From assembly GCF_000281045.1 (NCBI RefSeq), contig NW_008246088.1:53496-108566 (forward strand): 55,071 bases of DNA, in the 5' to 3' direction. How positions within the stretch are numbered: position 1 is the stretch's first letter; every line of letters starts with the position of its first letter. Of the stretch, positions 32,088 to 42,536 are shown piece after piece. The DNA is from Saprolegnia diclina VS20 (lineage: Eukaryota; Oomycota; Saprolegniomycetes; Saprolegniales; Saprolegniaceae). The notes beneath the pieces are model-generated. The model was not told the origin of the DNA. It saw only the letters and a program-made list of their open reading frames with translations, and ran no database searches. The position numbers and the translations under genes are program-made.

Positions 32088-32890
32088 CTAGATCGTGCGA
32101 CGCACATGGGTTACAATGTCATCGATTGCCGCGAGCGCGCCATTGCCTACGAGATTTGTGAGCTGCAATAAGATCTAGTGCGCCGACCTGTCTCGCCGCA
32201 CGCCAGCATCTTGCTCACGGGCGGGATCACACGATAGCCAAAGTCGTCTTGGAGAATCTGGACGTGTTTGGCGGTGCATGGGTGTGTCCACATTTGTGTG
32301 TTCATGGCCGGCGCCACAAGTAGCGGCTTGGACTGCGACCACGCCCGCACGACGCACGACTACCGGGAATTGGTGAGCCGCTGTTGGCATTGAGCGAGAC
32401 TAAAAGACCAAGAGGTTGTCGCAGAGGCCGTTCGCGAGCTTCGCCATTGAGTTGGCCGAGAGTGGCGCGACAACACACACATCCGCCCAGTCCCGCAACT
32501 ACATGGCAGAGGTGTCTCCACACGAGTGAAGCGGGGAGAAAGCTCGCACTTGGATGTGAAGAATGGGGTCACCAATGACGTTCCACGCGTTCCACTCATC
32601 TTCGTCGCGGTGGATCGTGACGCCAAGTGCTTCGAACGCCGCAAACATCGTTGGGTTGTACGCAGCGGCCTTGGGGAGAAAAAAGTCGGCCGACTTGGTC
32701 AGCACCACTTGCACCTGCCATGATTCGCCGCGTTAGCCTTCGTTTCACGCAAAGGGCCCAGCACCTCTGCATATTCTGCAAGCTTCACGACCAGTTCCGG
32801 CACCTTGATCGTCGCGACGCTGCCGGACGCAGCCACAAGGACACGCGGCCGCGTCGACGTCGCCACGGCCCCGCTCGTCGCAGTTGACAT
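32088..32890 (-). CDS. PPCDC: Phosphopantothenoylcysteine decarboxylase (HAL3/PPCDC)
   Basis: Five exons: 32890-32765, 32714-32550, 32498-32409, 32359-32188 and 32146-32088. Phases agree, giving 203 residues. The flavin-binding start is VLVAASGSVATIKVP. The active-site His is in ILHIQ, followed by the WADVCVVAPLSANSMAK block. PAMNTQMW carries the substrate-clamping Asn, and ACGETG the catalytic Cys, here completed across the last intron. The enzyme decarboxylates 4'-phosphopantothenoylcysteine in coenzyme A synthesis using FMN. All key residues are present, so activity is expected. Introns 3 and 4 use GTC donors. It shares a 142-nt divergent promoter with NUP88. Confidence 0.95.
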
Positions 32891-33032
32891 TCGAAGTTCA
32901 AATGCGAACTTCGTAGATACGATGGTCGGTTTTGATTGGTGCTAACCTTTTATATCCTGAAATTAATATTCCGCAAGTTAAATGTAACATACAAATAGCA
33001 AGCATAACGGACTCGAATGGGCTGTTTTATTT
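32891..33032. promoter_or_regulatory. Compact divergent promoter PPCDC / NUP88
   Basis: Only 142 nt separate the two start codons. The region holds a perfect 8-bp inverted repeat, CGAAGTTC/GAACTTCG (32892-32913), directly before the PPCDC ATG, and a CCAAT box in reverse (TGATTGG near 32933). Confidence 0.65.
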
Positions 33033-35645
33033 ATGAATCGTTCACAACGCAAAATGTGGAGCACTGGAGGAAAGACAAAGGCCGCGGCCCCGACGTCCAT
33101 GGCGCCTCCGCTCTTCAGCATGTCCAAAGGCCCTGCCACGAAGGCAGCTCCGGCGCCGGCCGCGAGCGTTGCCAAAGAGGCCAAGGCCGCAGCCCCTGCC
33201 AGCGGCGGTCTCAAGTCCGTCCTCGGCTTGGCAAGCTCGATCGCGCCGGCGGTGCTGGCCAACGTGCTGCCCGAGATCCATGTCAACCTCATGTGCGCGC
33301 ACGAAGCGACGGGCTCCATCGTAGTGCTGGGTGCGAAAGGTCGCCTTTGCTACGTCAACATGCAACATGCGGCGCCCATCTTGCACGATCTGACGACGAC
33401 GCCGGCGATGGCATTGACCCTGGCGACGGCCACTGGCTTGTCCTTCAACCCGTCTGGCACGCGCATCCTCGTTGAGGCGTCGGCTAGCAATGCAACGCCA
33501 GGAAGCGACTTGTATACCTTTGAGCTCCCGTTCGGCGCTCGCAACGCGCCGTCGACAGGCGAGCGCGTCCTCGTCAAGTTCAAGGACGGTACGAGCCGCG
33601 CCGTGACGCTCTCCAAGAAACAGGGCGTGGATACCTTGCAGCGCGCTATGGACGCACTCACATGCGACGAGCGAGCGAACGTCAAGACTGTCTGCCAAGA
33701 CGTCTTCGACATCGACCTCCAGCGCGTGTCGCTGCCACCCAACGTCCGCAGCCGGCACGCGCTCTGGCATCCGCTGAGCGACGCGCATGTCGCTATCCTA
33801 ACGACCATCGAAGACCTTCGGCTTGTGGACGTCCAAGATGACACGACCGACCAAGTCCATGCGCTCGAAAGCGCACCAACGACGTCCTCCGCAGTGCACT
33901 CGACCGCGATTGCGTTTGGCCCGTCCACGGGGTGGGAAGCGTTTACCGTGTACATCCTTCGCTCCAACGGCGACGTCTACGCCCTCAACCCGTTCGTGCC
34001 GTCGATGAAAGCAGCGGTCGCCACGTCGCTTCTCGTCTTTCTCAAGCAAAAGACCGAGGCGCTTCTCGCGACTGCATCCTCCCAGGAAGCCATCGTCGTG
34101 CTCAAGGCGCAACGCCACTGGCTCGACGAGCTCTGGCCGACGGCGGCACCGCGCCCGGCGGTTAGCAAGTTTAGCGCTCCGCTCCATGACGAGGAAGACG
34201 AACCCCGTCCGGCACCACTTGTGCCCACGACACGCATCAGCACCACGTCCGGCCTCCGCCCGCACACGTGGCCGCTTCAGCTCCAAGGTCCGTTCACGCG
34301 CGCGGGGTCGTCGTGGCCAAAGCCGTCCGACGCGGCCGCGCGCTCGCTGCGTGCGGTCCCGTACCCTCTGACGGACAACAACATTGGCCAGCACCCAGTG
34401 CTCGCGGTCGCGTATTCGTCGGGCCATGTGGAAATCGTACGTATCTTTCTCGATTGTATCGAATTATCAACCTCGGAATGGATGCTGATAGGTGCTGCTG
34501 GCGAAAGAAGCGCGGCCACTGTGGCAATCAAGCCACGTGTCGCCGCCGCCGCCATCGCCGCTGTACGTGGTCGAGTGCCTCGATCTCGGGACCGACGCGA
34601 ACGGCGGCAAGGCGGAGCTCACCGCCAAGGCCCATTTGCCCTACTTTGTCTACGTCGTGCATTCCACCAGTAGATGATCGATCCATATGTTGGTTTGGCA
34701 TCTTACGTTGTATGGCTAGGCGTCCACGTCATCCACGCCCACTGGATGCGGGAGCCCCTCACGGGCCCTGTGACGAGCGCGGTGCGTCGCGTGTTTTCCG
34801 TGTCACCCAACGCACTCGCGTCGTCGCATGCGATTGGCGCGTCGGTTCTCCACACGGTCGAACTCGGTCACTTGATTGTGGTCCAGCTCGTCTCGGGGGC
34901 GTTTGAGATCGTCAACGTCAGCGCCGCGGTCGTACCCAGCGTCGCCGCCACCAAGCTGCGGTCGCCGCCAACGCCCACCGCGTCGCTGGTGCCGCTGCGT
35001 GATCTTGTCGACGCCACTCAATCCAAGCGCCCGTCGACGACGACAGCGCACGTGGCCGGTGCGACGCCGCTGTCGCATGCGACCATGGCGACGGTCCAGT
35101 TCACCTTGGACCATGTCCGGCAGCTCAATGACGAGGTCGCGTACCTCCAAGAACTCCAGCTGCTCGCGTCCAACCGGCTGAGTCTGCACAAAGAGATGGC
35201 GACGAAGCAGGCGTCGTCGATGGCGGCGCTCCAGAAGCACATTGCGGCGCTCGAAGCGTCGACGATCGCGCTCTCGGACCGCGTCAAGCACGTGCAAGCG
35301 ACGCAGATGCGGCTCAATGCGCGCGCGGCCGCCGCGCTCCAAGCCATTCGCGACAACCAAATCGTAGTGACCAAGGCCGAGATCAAGTACAAGGAGGACC
35401 TTGTCGAGATGCAGACGCAAGTGCGCCGGCTCACGCCGCAAGTGGTGCAAATGAACATGGACGCCGAAAAGCTGCTGCGGACGGCCAAGCCGACGACGTC
35501 GACAGCACCGCGCTCGTTCTCGGACGAGAAGGAGCGCATGGTTCACGACGTCTTGACCGCCGAGACGCAGCTCATCGCAGACGCCAAAGCGATTCTGAAC
35601 GACCTCAGTGACAAGGTCGAAAAGATCAAGCTCTCGGTCGCGTGA
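33033..35645 (+). CDS. NUP88: Nucleoporin Nup88-like protein
   Basis: Three exons: 33033-34436, 34492-34669 and 34720-35645. The introns are 55 and 50 nt and the phases agree, giving 835 residues. An Ala/Lys/Pro-rich lead precedes a large beta-propeller-like region. That region includes ARHALWHPLSDAHVAILT-type strands, EAFTVYILRSNGDVYALNPFVP and HPVLAVAYSSGHVEIVLLAKEARPLWQ. The C-terminal third is a long coiled coil (from about 640 on, for example DEVAYLQELQLLASNRLSLHKEMATKQASSMAALQ; quoted here only to locate it between 35120 and 35230). Propeller plus C-terminal coiled coil is the Nup88 plan. Nup88 anchors Nup214 and export factors on the cytoplasmic face of the nuclear pore. Detailed identity would need a profile search. 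Confidence 0.8.
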
Positions 35646-35707
35646 GGTGCATATCTAAGATTTAAAAAACAGCGCGGACTTTGTATTAAATAAGAAGATA
35701 AAGAGCA

Positions 35708-35977
35708 TTAGACGGTCGAGCTGCGTGGGCACGACGCGTCGACAAACTGGCGCTGGAGCTTCTCCATCGCCGACTCGTGCCGCATGCGGGACGTCGTCGG
35801 CATGCGAAGAATCGGGACGGCGCTGGACACCGGATGCATCTCGGGCGACTCGAGCACTTGCCGCCAAATGTCAAAGTCCATGCAATCCGGTTGCTTGGTC
35901 AGCGGCTCGACCGTCGGTGCGAGGGCGGCGAGGTTGAGCACCGCGTTGTTGCGCTGGAGGTGCTTGCTACTCGACAT
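35708..35977 (-). CDS. Small hypothetical protein
   Basis: Single open frame of 89 residues, converging on NUP88 with 62 nt between stops. It has no signal peptide. A central FDIWRQVLESPEMHPVSSAVPILRMP stretch (about residues 35-60) looks like ordered, conserved protein rather than a shadow frame, and codon use matches neighbours. A CGAAGTTCGAA motif lies about 40 nt upstream of its ATG (36015-36025), as at other promoters here. I recognise no family. A chance frame cannot be excluded. Confidence 0.5.
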   Translation of the reverse strand: MSSSKHLQRNNAVLNLAALAPTVEPLTKQPDCMDFDIWRQVLESPEMHPVSSAVPILRMPTTSRMRHESAMEKLQRQFVDASCPRSSTV

Positions 35978-36391
35978 GGCGACTGCGCATCAGGAGGCAG
36001 AACGCGGAATCCATCGAAGTTCGAAATTAGTGGTACGGCGTTTCTATCGCCCGTCCACCACCAACGTGGGCAACTGCCATCAACCCACGTCGGGTCTTTG
36101 CAGCTATCGCAAAGAGCGGTGCAGCGGTGCGGACCCAGTATAATAATCCTGCAGGTTTCTGGTTCTATCTACATGTACCAACGCGTCCTCGTGCCGCCAC
36201 GTCACGGCCATCTCAAATCAGTTCTTAGACATTGCAGGAAGTAGCGCCACCTTCTGACTCTTGACACAGGAGTAGGACGATGTGCAACGACGCGTGTCCA
36301 TGCGAAGGAGAAGGGATGTGGCGTCCCCACCGCCCGGCCCACGACGCAACACTCGCATATAGCAAATGCAAAAAGATCATCCACGGATCAC
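35978..36391. other. intergenic region
   Basis: 414 nt. Apart from the CGAAGTTCGAA motif at 36015-36025 I see nothing definable. Confidence 0.5.
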
Positions 36392-39035
36392 TTAGTTGAG
36401 CCGCGCTACCGTGCTCATCGGGAGCGTGCTCGTGTTGGCTTGCAGAAGGGTCGAGACGGCGCCGTAGAGCTGCACAAGCTCGTCTACACGGCCATAGTAT
36501 GAGTCGTCACATCGCATCAAAGTTGGCTCCGCGTTACCTGGTCGCAACGCGCGGTACCGCGTCTGAAACATCGTGTGGCAAATGCACGCGCACGCGTCGC
36601 AGCCGTCGCAGACCGGACAGAGCTTGCTACCGCCATTGCAGTTGCACTCGACCGCATGCGGGTTGGTGCGGTACTGCTTCGAGTGCAGAAGCGCGCCCGT
36701 GTGGCCAAAGCCCGACCGGAGGCCGTTGTGGTGCTCGAACGTCACGTGGTGGTCGGCGTCCGCGACAAAGCAGCTCATGCAGAGCTTGAACGGCGGGAGT
36801 GGCACGCCGCTCGCCGGCGTTTTGGCCAAAATCATGCACCCGAGGCACTGCTTGTAGCTGTTGCCAAGCTCCATCCTACAACAACGATATGTCGTCGGCA
36901 TGCTTGCACCGAGAGCGGGGTACCGGCAGAGGGTGCAGAGGAGCTGGTCGGGGCGGGCGTGGAGGTCGACATTGTGCGTGACGTGGCTGTCGCTGTGACG
37001 TTCGTGGACAAACCACGAATCGTCGCCGTCGCTCTGCATGCGTTGCTCCTCTTGGAGGATTGCTTTGAAGGCACTGCGCAGCGACGCAAGTCGCAACATG
37101 GTCGCAGGCGACCGGCGGCCTGACCGCACGGCAGCGACGAGACGCCGGACCGCTTCGAGGACGCACGGCCGCGGGTCCCACACGTACGACATGGGCCGCG
37201 CCTCGGTGCTGGGTCGCTGGAGGCGTTGCAGCGAGTACTACACCGCGATCGAGTTCTATGCATTTAGAGACAGAGCAGTACGCACCGCGATCGAGTCGGC
37301 GATGCCGCCACCCGTGACGCCTTGGTACGCCCACTCCCAACTCAGAAACATCGAGAAGCCGCGCTGGGCCGTGTCCGGATCGTGGACGCTGCGCCACATG
37401 TGCAGTCGACCCTACGCGCCGAGTCGGTGTCAGCCACTCCATGCGGCGCGTGCATCCCATACGCGGTTGATGTGGAGGTACTCGCCGGGCTGCAGCCGCA
37501 CCTTGCGCGAGGTGTACCCCAACTTACTACTCGCAATCTTATCAATATAAGAGCGATAGGGCCGACGTACTGGAGGTTGTCGAGGTACTTGTCGAGCATC
37601 TCGGCGCGCCGATGGGGCTGGTAGCCCATCCGGTCGAGGAAGTCGAGGAGGCGGAGGCACGCGGACGGCGGGTATTGATCAAACACAATGAGCTCGAGCT
37701 CGCCGTGGAGCACTTGGTACGCAATGTCGGTCGAGCCGTTGCCCGCCTGGAAGAGCGCAGACCGGTGGCCCGCAAAGCTGCAGTACATGCGCGGAGCGAA
37801 GCGTTCGTGGCGATACGACGCCGGGAGGTTCTGCAGATAGCAGTCTGCGCCACCCGGCAAAATGTTGGGCCACGCAAACTGCCGACTCAGATCCGACGCC
37901 ATCTAAGCCCACAAAATGTAAGCTCAAAGCAAAAACAAGCAAAACGATGCACACATACCTCGCCGCAGAACAGGTCGAGGTTGAGGCCACTGAGCGCAAG
38001 CACTTCGTGGAGGCCAATGGACCACGACTTGTTGTTGACGTCGACAACGTGGACCACGGAGGGCGGCGCGCGCTGCGTCGCAATGATGTACTTGCGAAAC
38101 TCGACGATCGAGAGCTGAATGTCGCCGGCGTAGTACAGTGGGGACGTCGACCCTTTCGGCGGAAGCTCCGTCGACTTGTAGAGCTTGAAGTGCGAGAACG
38201 ACCAGTGGAGGTTCGGGGAGCAGCTACGAGCCGCGTAGGAGCGATACCGATGATGGGCATTTCTCATTACCTGTCGAGAAAGTTGATGACGGTCCAGAGC
38301 TCAATGTTGAGACCTGACACGAGGCCTTTGAGGACCGTGAGCGACGACGTCCCTTCGAGGCAGCTAGACGTGAAGCGTGAGACGCGAACATAGCGAGACA
38401 AACGCATGTTACCGCAGGAGACAGTCCATCTCGGCGTCCTCCACACGGCCATGAGGCTTGCTTGAGTACGCTGGCGTCAAGTCGATGCGCAACACATGCT
38501 CGTCGTCGGTCTCGAGGCTGCGTCGAAACCGGTCCAGGGATGCGACGTATGTCCGCTGCTTCCAGAGCGGCGGCGGGGCGTTGGTCGGCGGACCATCGCG
38601 CTTGGCAAAGTCACCCATCGAAGACAAGTGGCGCGACTGGTACATGGGGCCGCCCGAGATGAATGGCTCGTCGACAACATGACGATTTCGCCCAATAACA
38701 CGACCGGACGCATCGACTGCATACTGGGGCTCGGGCGCGATAGGCACGTAGGCCGTCGCCGGCGCAGTCACCACCGGCGGCGCCATAATGGGCGCGGTCG
38801 ACGGCGCACGCGGCTCGTCGATGCCCAAGGCTTCTCGGCGCTCCTTGGCCATGTCGGCCATGATCACATGCGGTGCCACGAGTTCGCGGTGGCGGAGGTC
38901 CACGAAGTTGCCGCGGCTGTGGTAGGCCTTGAAGCACGAGGGCTGGCAGCAGAAGCGCATGTCGCGGACGTCGGTCTCCCCGACCCCCGAGATCCGCTTG
39001 TCCCTCTGGCAGAAGACGCAGCGCACGATGCCCAT
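36392..39035 (-). CDS. JmjC-domain protein with N- and C-terminal zinc fingers
   Basis: Exons 39035-38413, 38363-38271, 38223-37959, 37902-37571, 37526-37463, 37411-37286 and 37237-36392. Two more frame-neutral introns are likely in the last block (48 and 54 nt). The length is about 750 residues. The N-terminal zinc finger reads RCVFCQRDK...FCCQPSCFKAYH. The JmjC region (from about 38220 to 37290) holds GSTDIAYQVLHGELELIVFDQ and LQPGEYLHIN-GRLHMWRS. The first iron-ligand His expected before Thr-Asp is Ser. A Cys-rich tail follows (LCTLC...CLGC, CMSC, CNCNGG, CPVCDGCDACACIC). The family comprises chromatin or protein hydroxylases/demethylases. The altered ligand suggests a regulatory or dead enzyme. 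ATG 39035 begins at the zinc finger. Confidence 0.75.
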
Positions 39036-40114
39036 CGTCTCGTCGGCTGCCCCAAACACGCCAATTGCCAACCGGTTGCGACCAACGTATCCGGATGATC
39101 CGCTGCAACCTTGCGCGAGGTTGCACTTGGCTTTGGCAAAGCGCAGCAGATAAGGCCTCCTCACTCACAGAGGCCTCCTAGTGTGCGTGTTGGCGATACG
39201 CGCAGCTGGTGCCAGTCTGTTTAGAAGCCACGCAGCTCGGACAAGAGCACGGGTCATCAGCTGCTCGTCTCCATCATTCGAGATGATGCATTTCACAAGC
39301 ATGCACGGCTGCCGCTCACTGTTTGCCGGTGGCCAGCCATTGAGAAGTGTATGGCCCCCTTGCTTTCGAGACGCGCTATCTTGGAGCTGCGTCGGGTTCG
39401 AATCGCGTGTGTCGGTGCTGGCAACAACGTCGTCGTCACTTATGTATTTCACATCTCGCTCCCAGTCGCCAACAGGTCGTCGCGATGGCTCGATGCGAGC
39501 CTGCATGGTCGAGCGGCACCGGTCGCCTCTACTACCTCTACTGCCTGGTACTCGTACACCCACGACGATGCGGGCTCGGTCCGTCCGTGCAGGTTCCAGA
39601 CATTGACCGTGCGTGCGTGATGGCCAGCAGCCACCAATTTGGTGATGTGAGCCTTTATTCATGCATCTTCCTGTCGCGGCGGCTGCTTTGAACCTTGAAG
39701 TAGCCACACCCAGTTCCGACCAGACGACGTCGTGCATGGTAGCGCGACACCGCGCGGGTGCGCTGCGGAGCGCTGCGGAGCGAGGCGCTTCGCTGCAGTG
39801 CGTCGACCTGGAGGACGATACGTGTCAACGACGCAGCCACGCGCTTGCGCCGCGCCTCTGGGCGACGGCAGCTCCGACGCCGTGACTTACGAGCCAGATG
39901 GCGCGGCTCAAAAGCAACTTTGAGTCGGGGTAGCCACGCGTTATTTTTATTCCGACTGGCAATGTCGACTTAAGGTTTGTATGCAAACGCATTAAAAGTG
40001 CGATTTCGGCCACGAAAAAACAGGTACGTTGCGATGGTGACACACTTTTTTTGTTGGCGTCAACAAGGAAGGCCGGCGCTTGCGACTCCTCGCTCCCGCC
40101 GTTGCCTCGACGTC
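39036..40114. other. intergenic region with a WD40-like fragment
   Basis: About 1.08 kb. TATCCGGAT at 39088-39096 lies about 55 nt before the JmjC gene. A minus-strand open stretch at 39449-39660 reads like one WD40 blade (LVAAGHHARTVNVWNLHG, then DDLLATGSEM) but has no neighbours, so it may be a gene relic. A short GCTGCGGAGC tandem occurs near 39767-39786. Confidence 0.45.
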
Positions 40115-41044
40115 ATGAAGGCCTCTCTTGCAGCGGCATCACATGCGACGCTGAAAGGCGTCGCGTGTACCCAGCGACGATCTTCGCGAAACGCCTGGCG
40201 CCCGCCACCGGCCGTCGCCGCCACGATCGTCTACGACGGTGTGAGCGATGTCCACCGCGATGCGAGCGACCCATGGCGGCAGTGCGCTCTGCCCATTTGC
40301 GTCCTTCTCTTTCTCTCAAGTGCGTGGCTCTGCATCTACAGCCCCGACGCGCTGGCGCTGACCGGGCTCGCTCTGAGCTGCCTCGGTCTTTCGGCCATCG
40401 CCTCTGCCCGCCAGCTCGATGGCACGTCCAAGCTCGCGCTCGACATGCGCGAGATCGTCGTCGTTCAGAACCCGACGTCGCCTGCGTGGACATTGAAGCA
40501 AACCGAGCGTCTATTGGACTCGGACGACGAGGTCGTCGATGTTGGCCGCCGGTCGTACTCGATGCAGTCGACGCTCGACTCGGAGTGCGACTCGGAGTGC
40601 GACGACGATCTGCGGCACTCGATTGCATCGACCGTCGCAGTCGAAGACGACGAAGACGACACCGAGGACGACCTATCGGACATAGAGTTGTTTGACGTCG
40701 CGCCACCGTATGTCCCGTCCCCTGTCCCCCTTGCCTCCACGCCCATCATCCGTCCGCCCCGCCCCCCGACCGTGGCGCTGAAACGGAAGCTCGTTTCAGT
40801 AGCTGCCTCGTCACCGACGACCAAGTACCGCGCTGTGAGCTGTGCTAAGCCTCGCGCATTTGGCGGCCGAAAGCTTCTTACGCCCGCCCTGCAACGCATG
40901 CTCGACGAAGTTGAAGCGATGCAAGACGAGAGTGACCGGCTCATGGCCGAAATGGCGCACCTTGGTGTGCACGGCCCATGCAGCATGAACGACCGTCTCC
41001 GGCGCTGGTCTCTGCGCTCGGCGAGCCCGACCCCGCCCTTGTAA
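40115..41044 (+). CDS. Acidic hypothetical protein with a hydrophobic pair
   Basis: Single exon. The frame is open from 39977; ATG 40115 (MKASLAAASHATLKG) is preferred because the upstream part is Arg-rich and unlike the rest, giving about 309 residues. Residues about 55-110 contain two adjacent hydrophobic segments (LPICVLLFLSSAWLCIY and ALTGLALSCLGLSAIA), suggesting a membrane hairpin. A strongly acidic region follows (ECDSECDDDLRH, EDDEDDTEDDLSD), then Pro-rich sequence and a helical C-terminus (LTPALQRMLDEVEAMQDESDRLMAEMAHLG). I recognise no family. It might be a membrane-shaping or adaptor protein. The stop is 53 nt from the VPS28 stop. Confidence 0.6.
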   Translation: MKASLAAASHATLKGVACTQRRSSRNAWRPPPAVAATIVYDGVSDVHRDASDPWRQCALPICVLLFLSSAWLCIYSPDALALTGLALSCLGLSAIASARQLDGTSKLALDMREIVVVQNPTSPAWTLKQTERLLDSDDEVVDVGRRSYSMQSTLDSECDSECDDDLRHSIASTVAVEDDEDDTEDDLSDIELFDVAPPYVPSPVPLASTPIIRPPRPPTVALKRKLVSVAASSPTTKYRAVSCAKPRAFGGRKLLTPALQRMLDEVEAMQDESDRLMAEMAHLGVHGPCSMNDRLRRWSLRSASPTPPL

Positions 41045-41097
41045 ATCATTCTTCTATCCTTAACTTGAAACCCTAAACACGTGAATTTGCTGTTATT

Positions 41098-42038
41098 CTA
41101 TTGCTTGGGGTTGTTGAGGAAGGCCATGAAGCCCGTGTAGGCGCGCTCGAGGTCAAAGCTCATTTGACGGATCTGGTCGTCGTCGAGCTCGTCCGACGCA
41201 CGCATGGCGTTGAGGACGCGGAGCCATTGCTCTAGCTTGAGCCGGCCCTCGAACGTTGGCGGAAGGCCATTGACCTTGGAGAGACTCGACATGCACTCGC
41301 TCAATAGCGGCTGGATCTCGTCCACAGCGCGCACGTTGAGCTTGAGGTAGTCGGACAGCGTGATGCAGTGTTGCACCTACGCATTTGCACGTTCAGAAAG
41401 GGCATGGCGTTGGCTGGTACCGTTTGAGCGACGTTGACCGTGTCGGAACTACTGCTCGTCGTGTTGTGCACAACGGTCGCGGGCACGCCGAGGCGCACAA
41501 GGCGCTCAATCGCGCGCGGGCAGTCGAGGCGATAATGTGTCAAGAACGAGTCGATGGAGACGAGGTGCCCCGCGTTGCGCAGCGCGGTTTCGGTCGTCTT
41601 GTACTGCGAAATGAGCTTTGTGCATGCTTCTGTGTACTATGTATGCAGAGATGACATGGGCAAGACACAAGAGAGGCAAACCGCGTCGGGCGAAATGGCG
41701 TCACGGACATACGCTGTCTCGAGATGCTCCGTGGTCTGCCCATCAATGAGCACATGCACACAGACGCGGAGGCCGCGTACCTTGATGATTGCATAGAGGT
41801 CCGAGAGGTCTTCGTACATGCGTCGTTCCTTGGGCGTATCCCATAGCTTGATCTCGCCGACCTTGGCCGGCGGACCCTACGGGCCGTGTCAGCCTCACTC
41901 GCCAGGAGAGCTTCGCCGAGGTACCGACGGCGCGGAGGCCGCGGACATGGTCACTTGGGTCTGGATGTGCATGCTCGCCGAAGTGTACGTGTACGCAGGC
42001 GGCGGGACGTTGGTGTACGGCGGAGGCGGCGGGTTCAT
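41098..42038 (-). CDS. VPS28: ESCRT-I subunit VPS28
   Basis: Five exons: 42038-41925, 41876-41781, 41735-41682, 41636-41421 and 41376-41098. All introns are phase 0, giving 252 residues. A Pro-rich lead is followed by the N-terminal core: EIKLWDTPKERRMYEDLSDLYAIIK, then EHLETAYVRDAISPDAYT and FLTHYRLDCPRAIERL. The C-terminal four-helix domain is very well kept: LKLNVRAVDEIQPLLSEC, LPPTFEGRLKLEQWL, RASDELDDDQIRQMSFDLERAY. VPS28 joins VPS23 and VPS37 in ESCRT-I, sorting ubiquitinated cargo into multivesicular bodies. The C-terminal domain recruits ESCRT-II. No domain is missing. It diverges from the BAR-like gene over 498 nt. Confidence 0.96.
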
Positions 42039-42536
42039 CGCGTGTCGTCGCTTTGTCTTGTGGCAAGGCGAGTTGCCGGATCTTTATGCACTTATAATTC
42101 TGAAACACAATGCCAGCACATACAAGTTTCAAGGTTACATTGGCGCTTAGTTATTATAATATCCTAACACAATTTAGCGTGTTAGAATACAGAGTGGTGA
42201 TCACCAACATTCGGCATCCGCGGCAAGCCATCCCTGGGAATCCTTCCTCGCATGCGAACACCAGCGCGAGATGACTGTGGCATTCGACACGTTGGCTCCG
42301 GGAGCAAAAGAGGCTCTTGAGCGATCGCTTCAATCGAGTCCAACACCCCAATGGTGCTCACTAGATAGCCTTGGACGAGGCAAGTGATGGCGAGCTGCCG
42401 CCCTTTGTCGCCGTACAACGAACGCTGGTCTGCTGCAGTGATCGCGGATATAATTAGTCCTTTCTCGCTTGGCTAAATATACGTAGTCGTCTTTCTTTCT
42501 TCCGACCAAATTCTCGAGTGACGACGACGACGCGGG
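42039..42536. promoter_or_regulatory. Divergent promoter region VPS28 / BAR-like gene
   Basis: 498 nt between divergent starts. No gene recognised; no strong motif beyond pyrimidine tracts near 42486-42510. Confidence 0.4.

Noticed and set aside
34674..34719. Separate start of a second gene within NUP88 (ATG 34674)
   Set aside because: Splicing 34670-34719 joins the frames in phase and completes the Nup88 plan.
39389..39402. GGTTCGAATC, a possible tRNA B-box
   Set aside because: No A-box or cloverleaf could be found around it on either strand.
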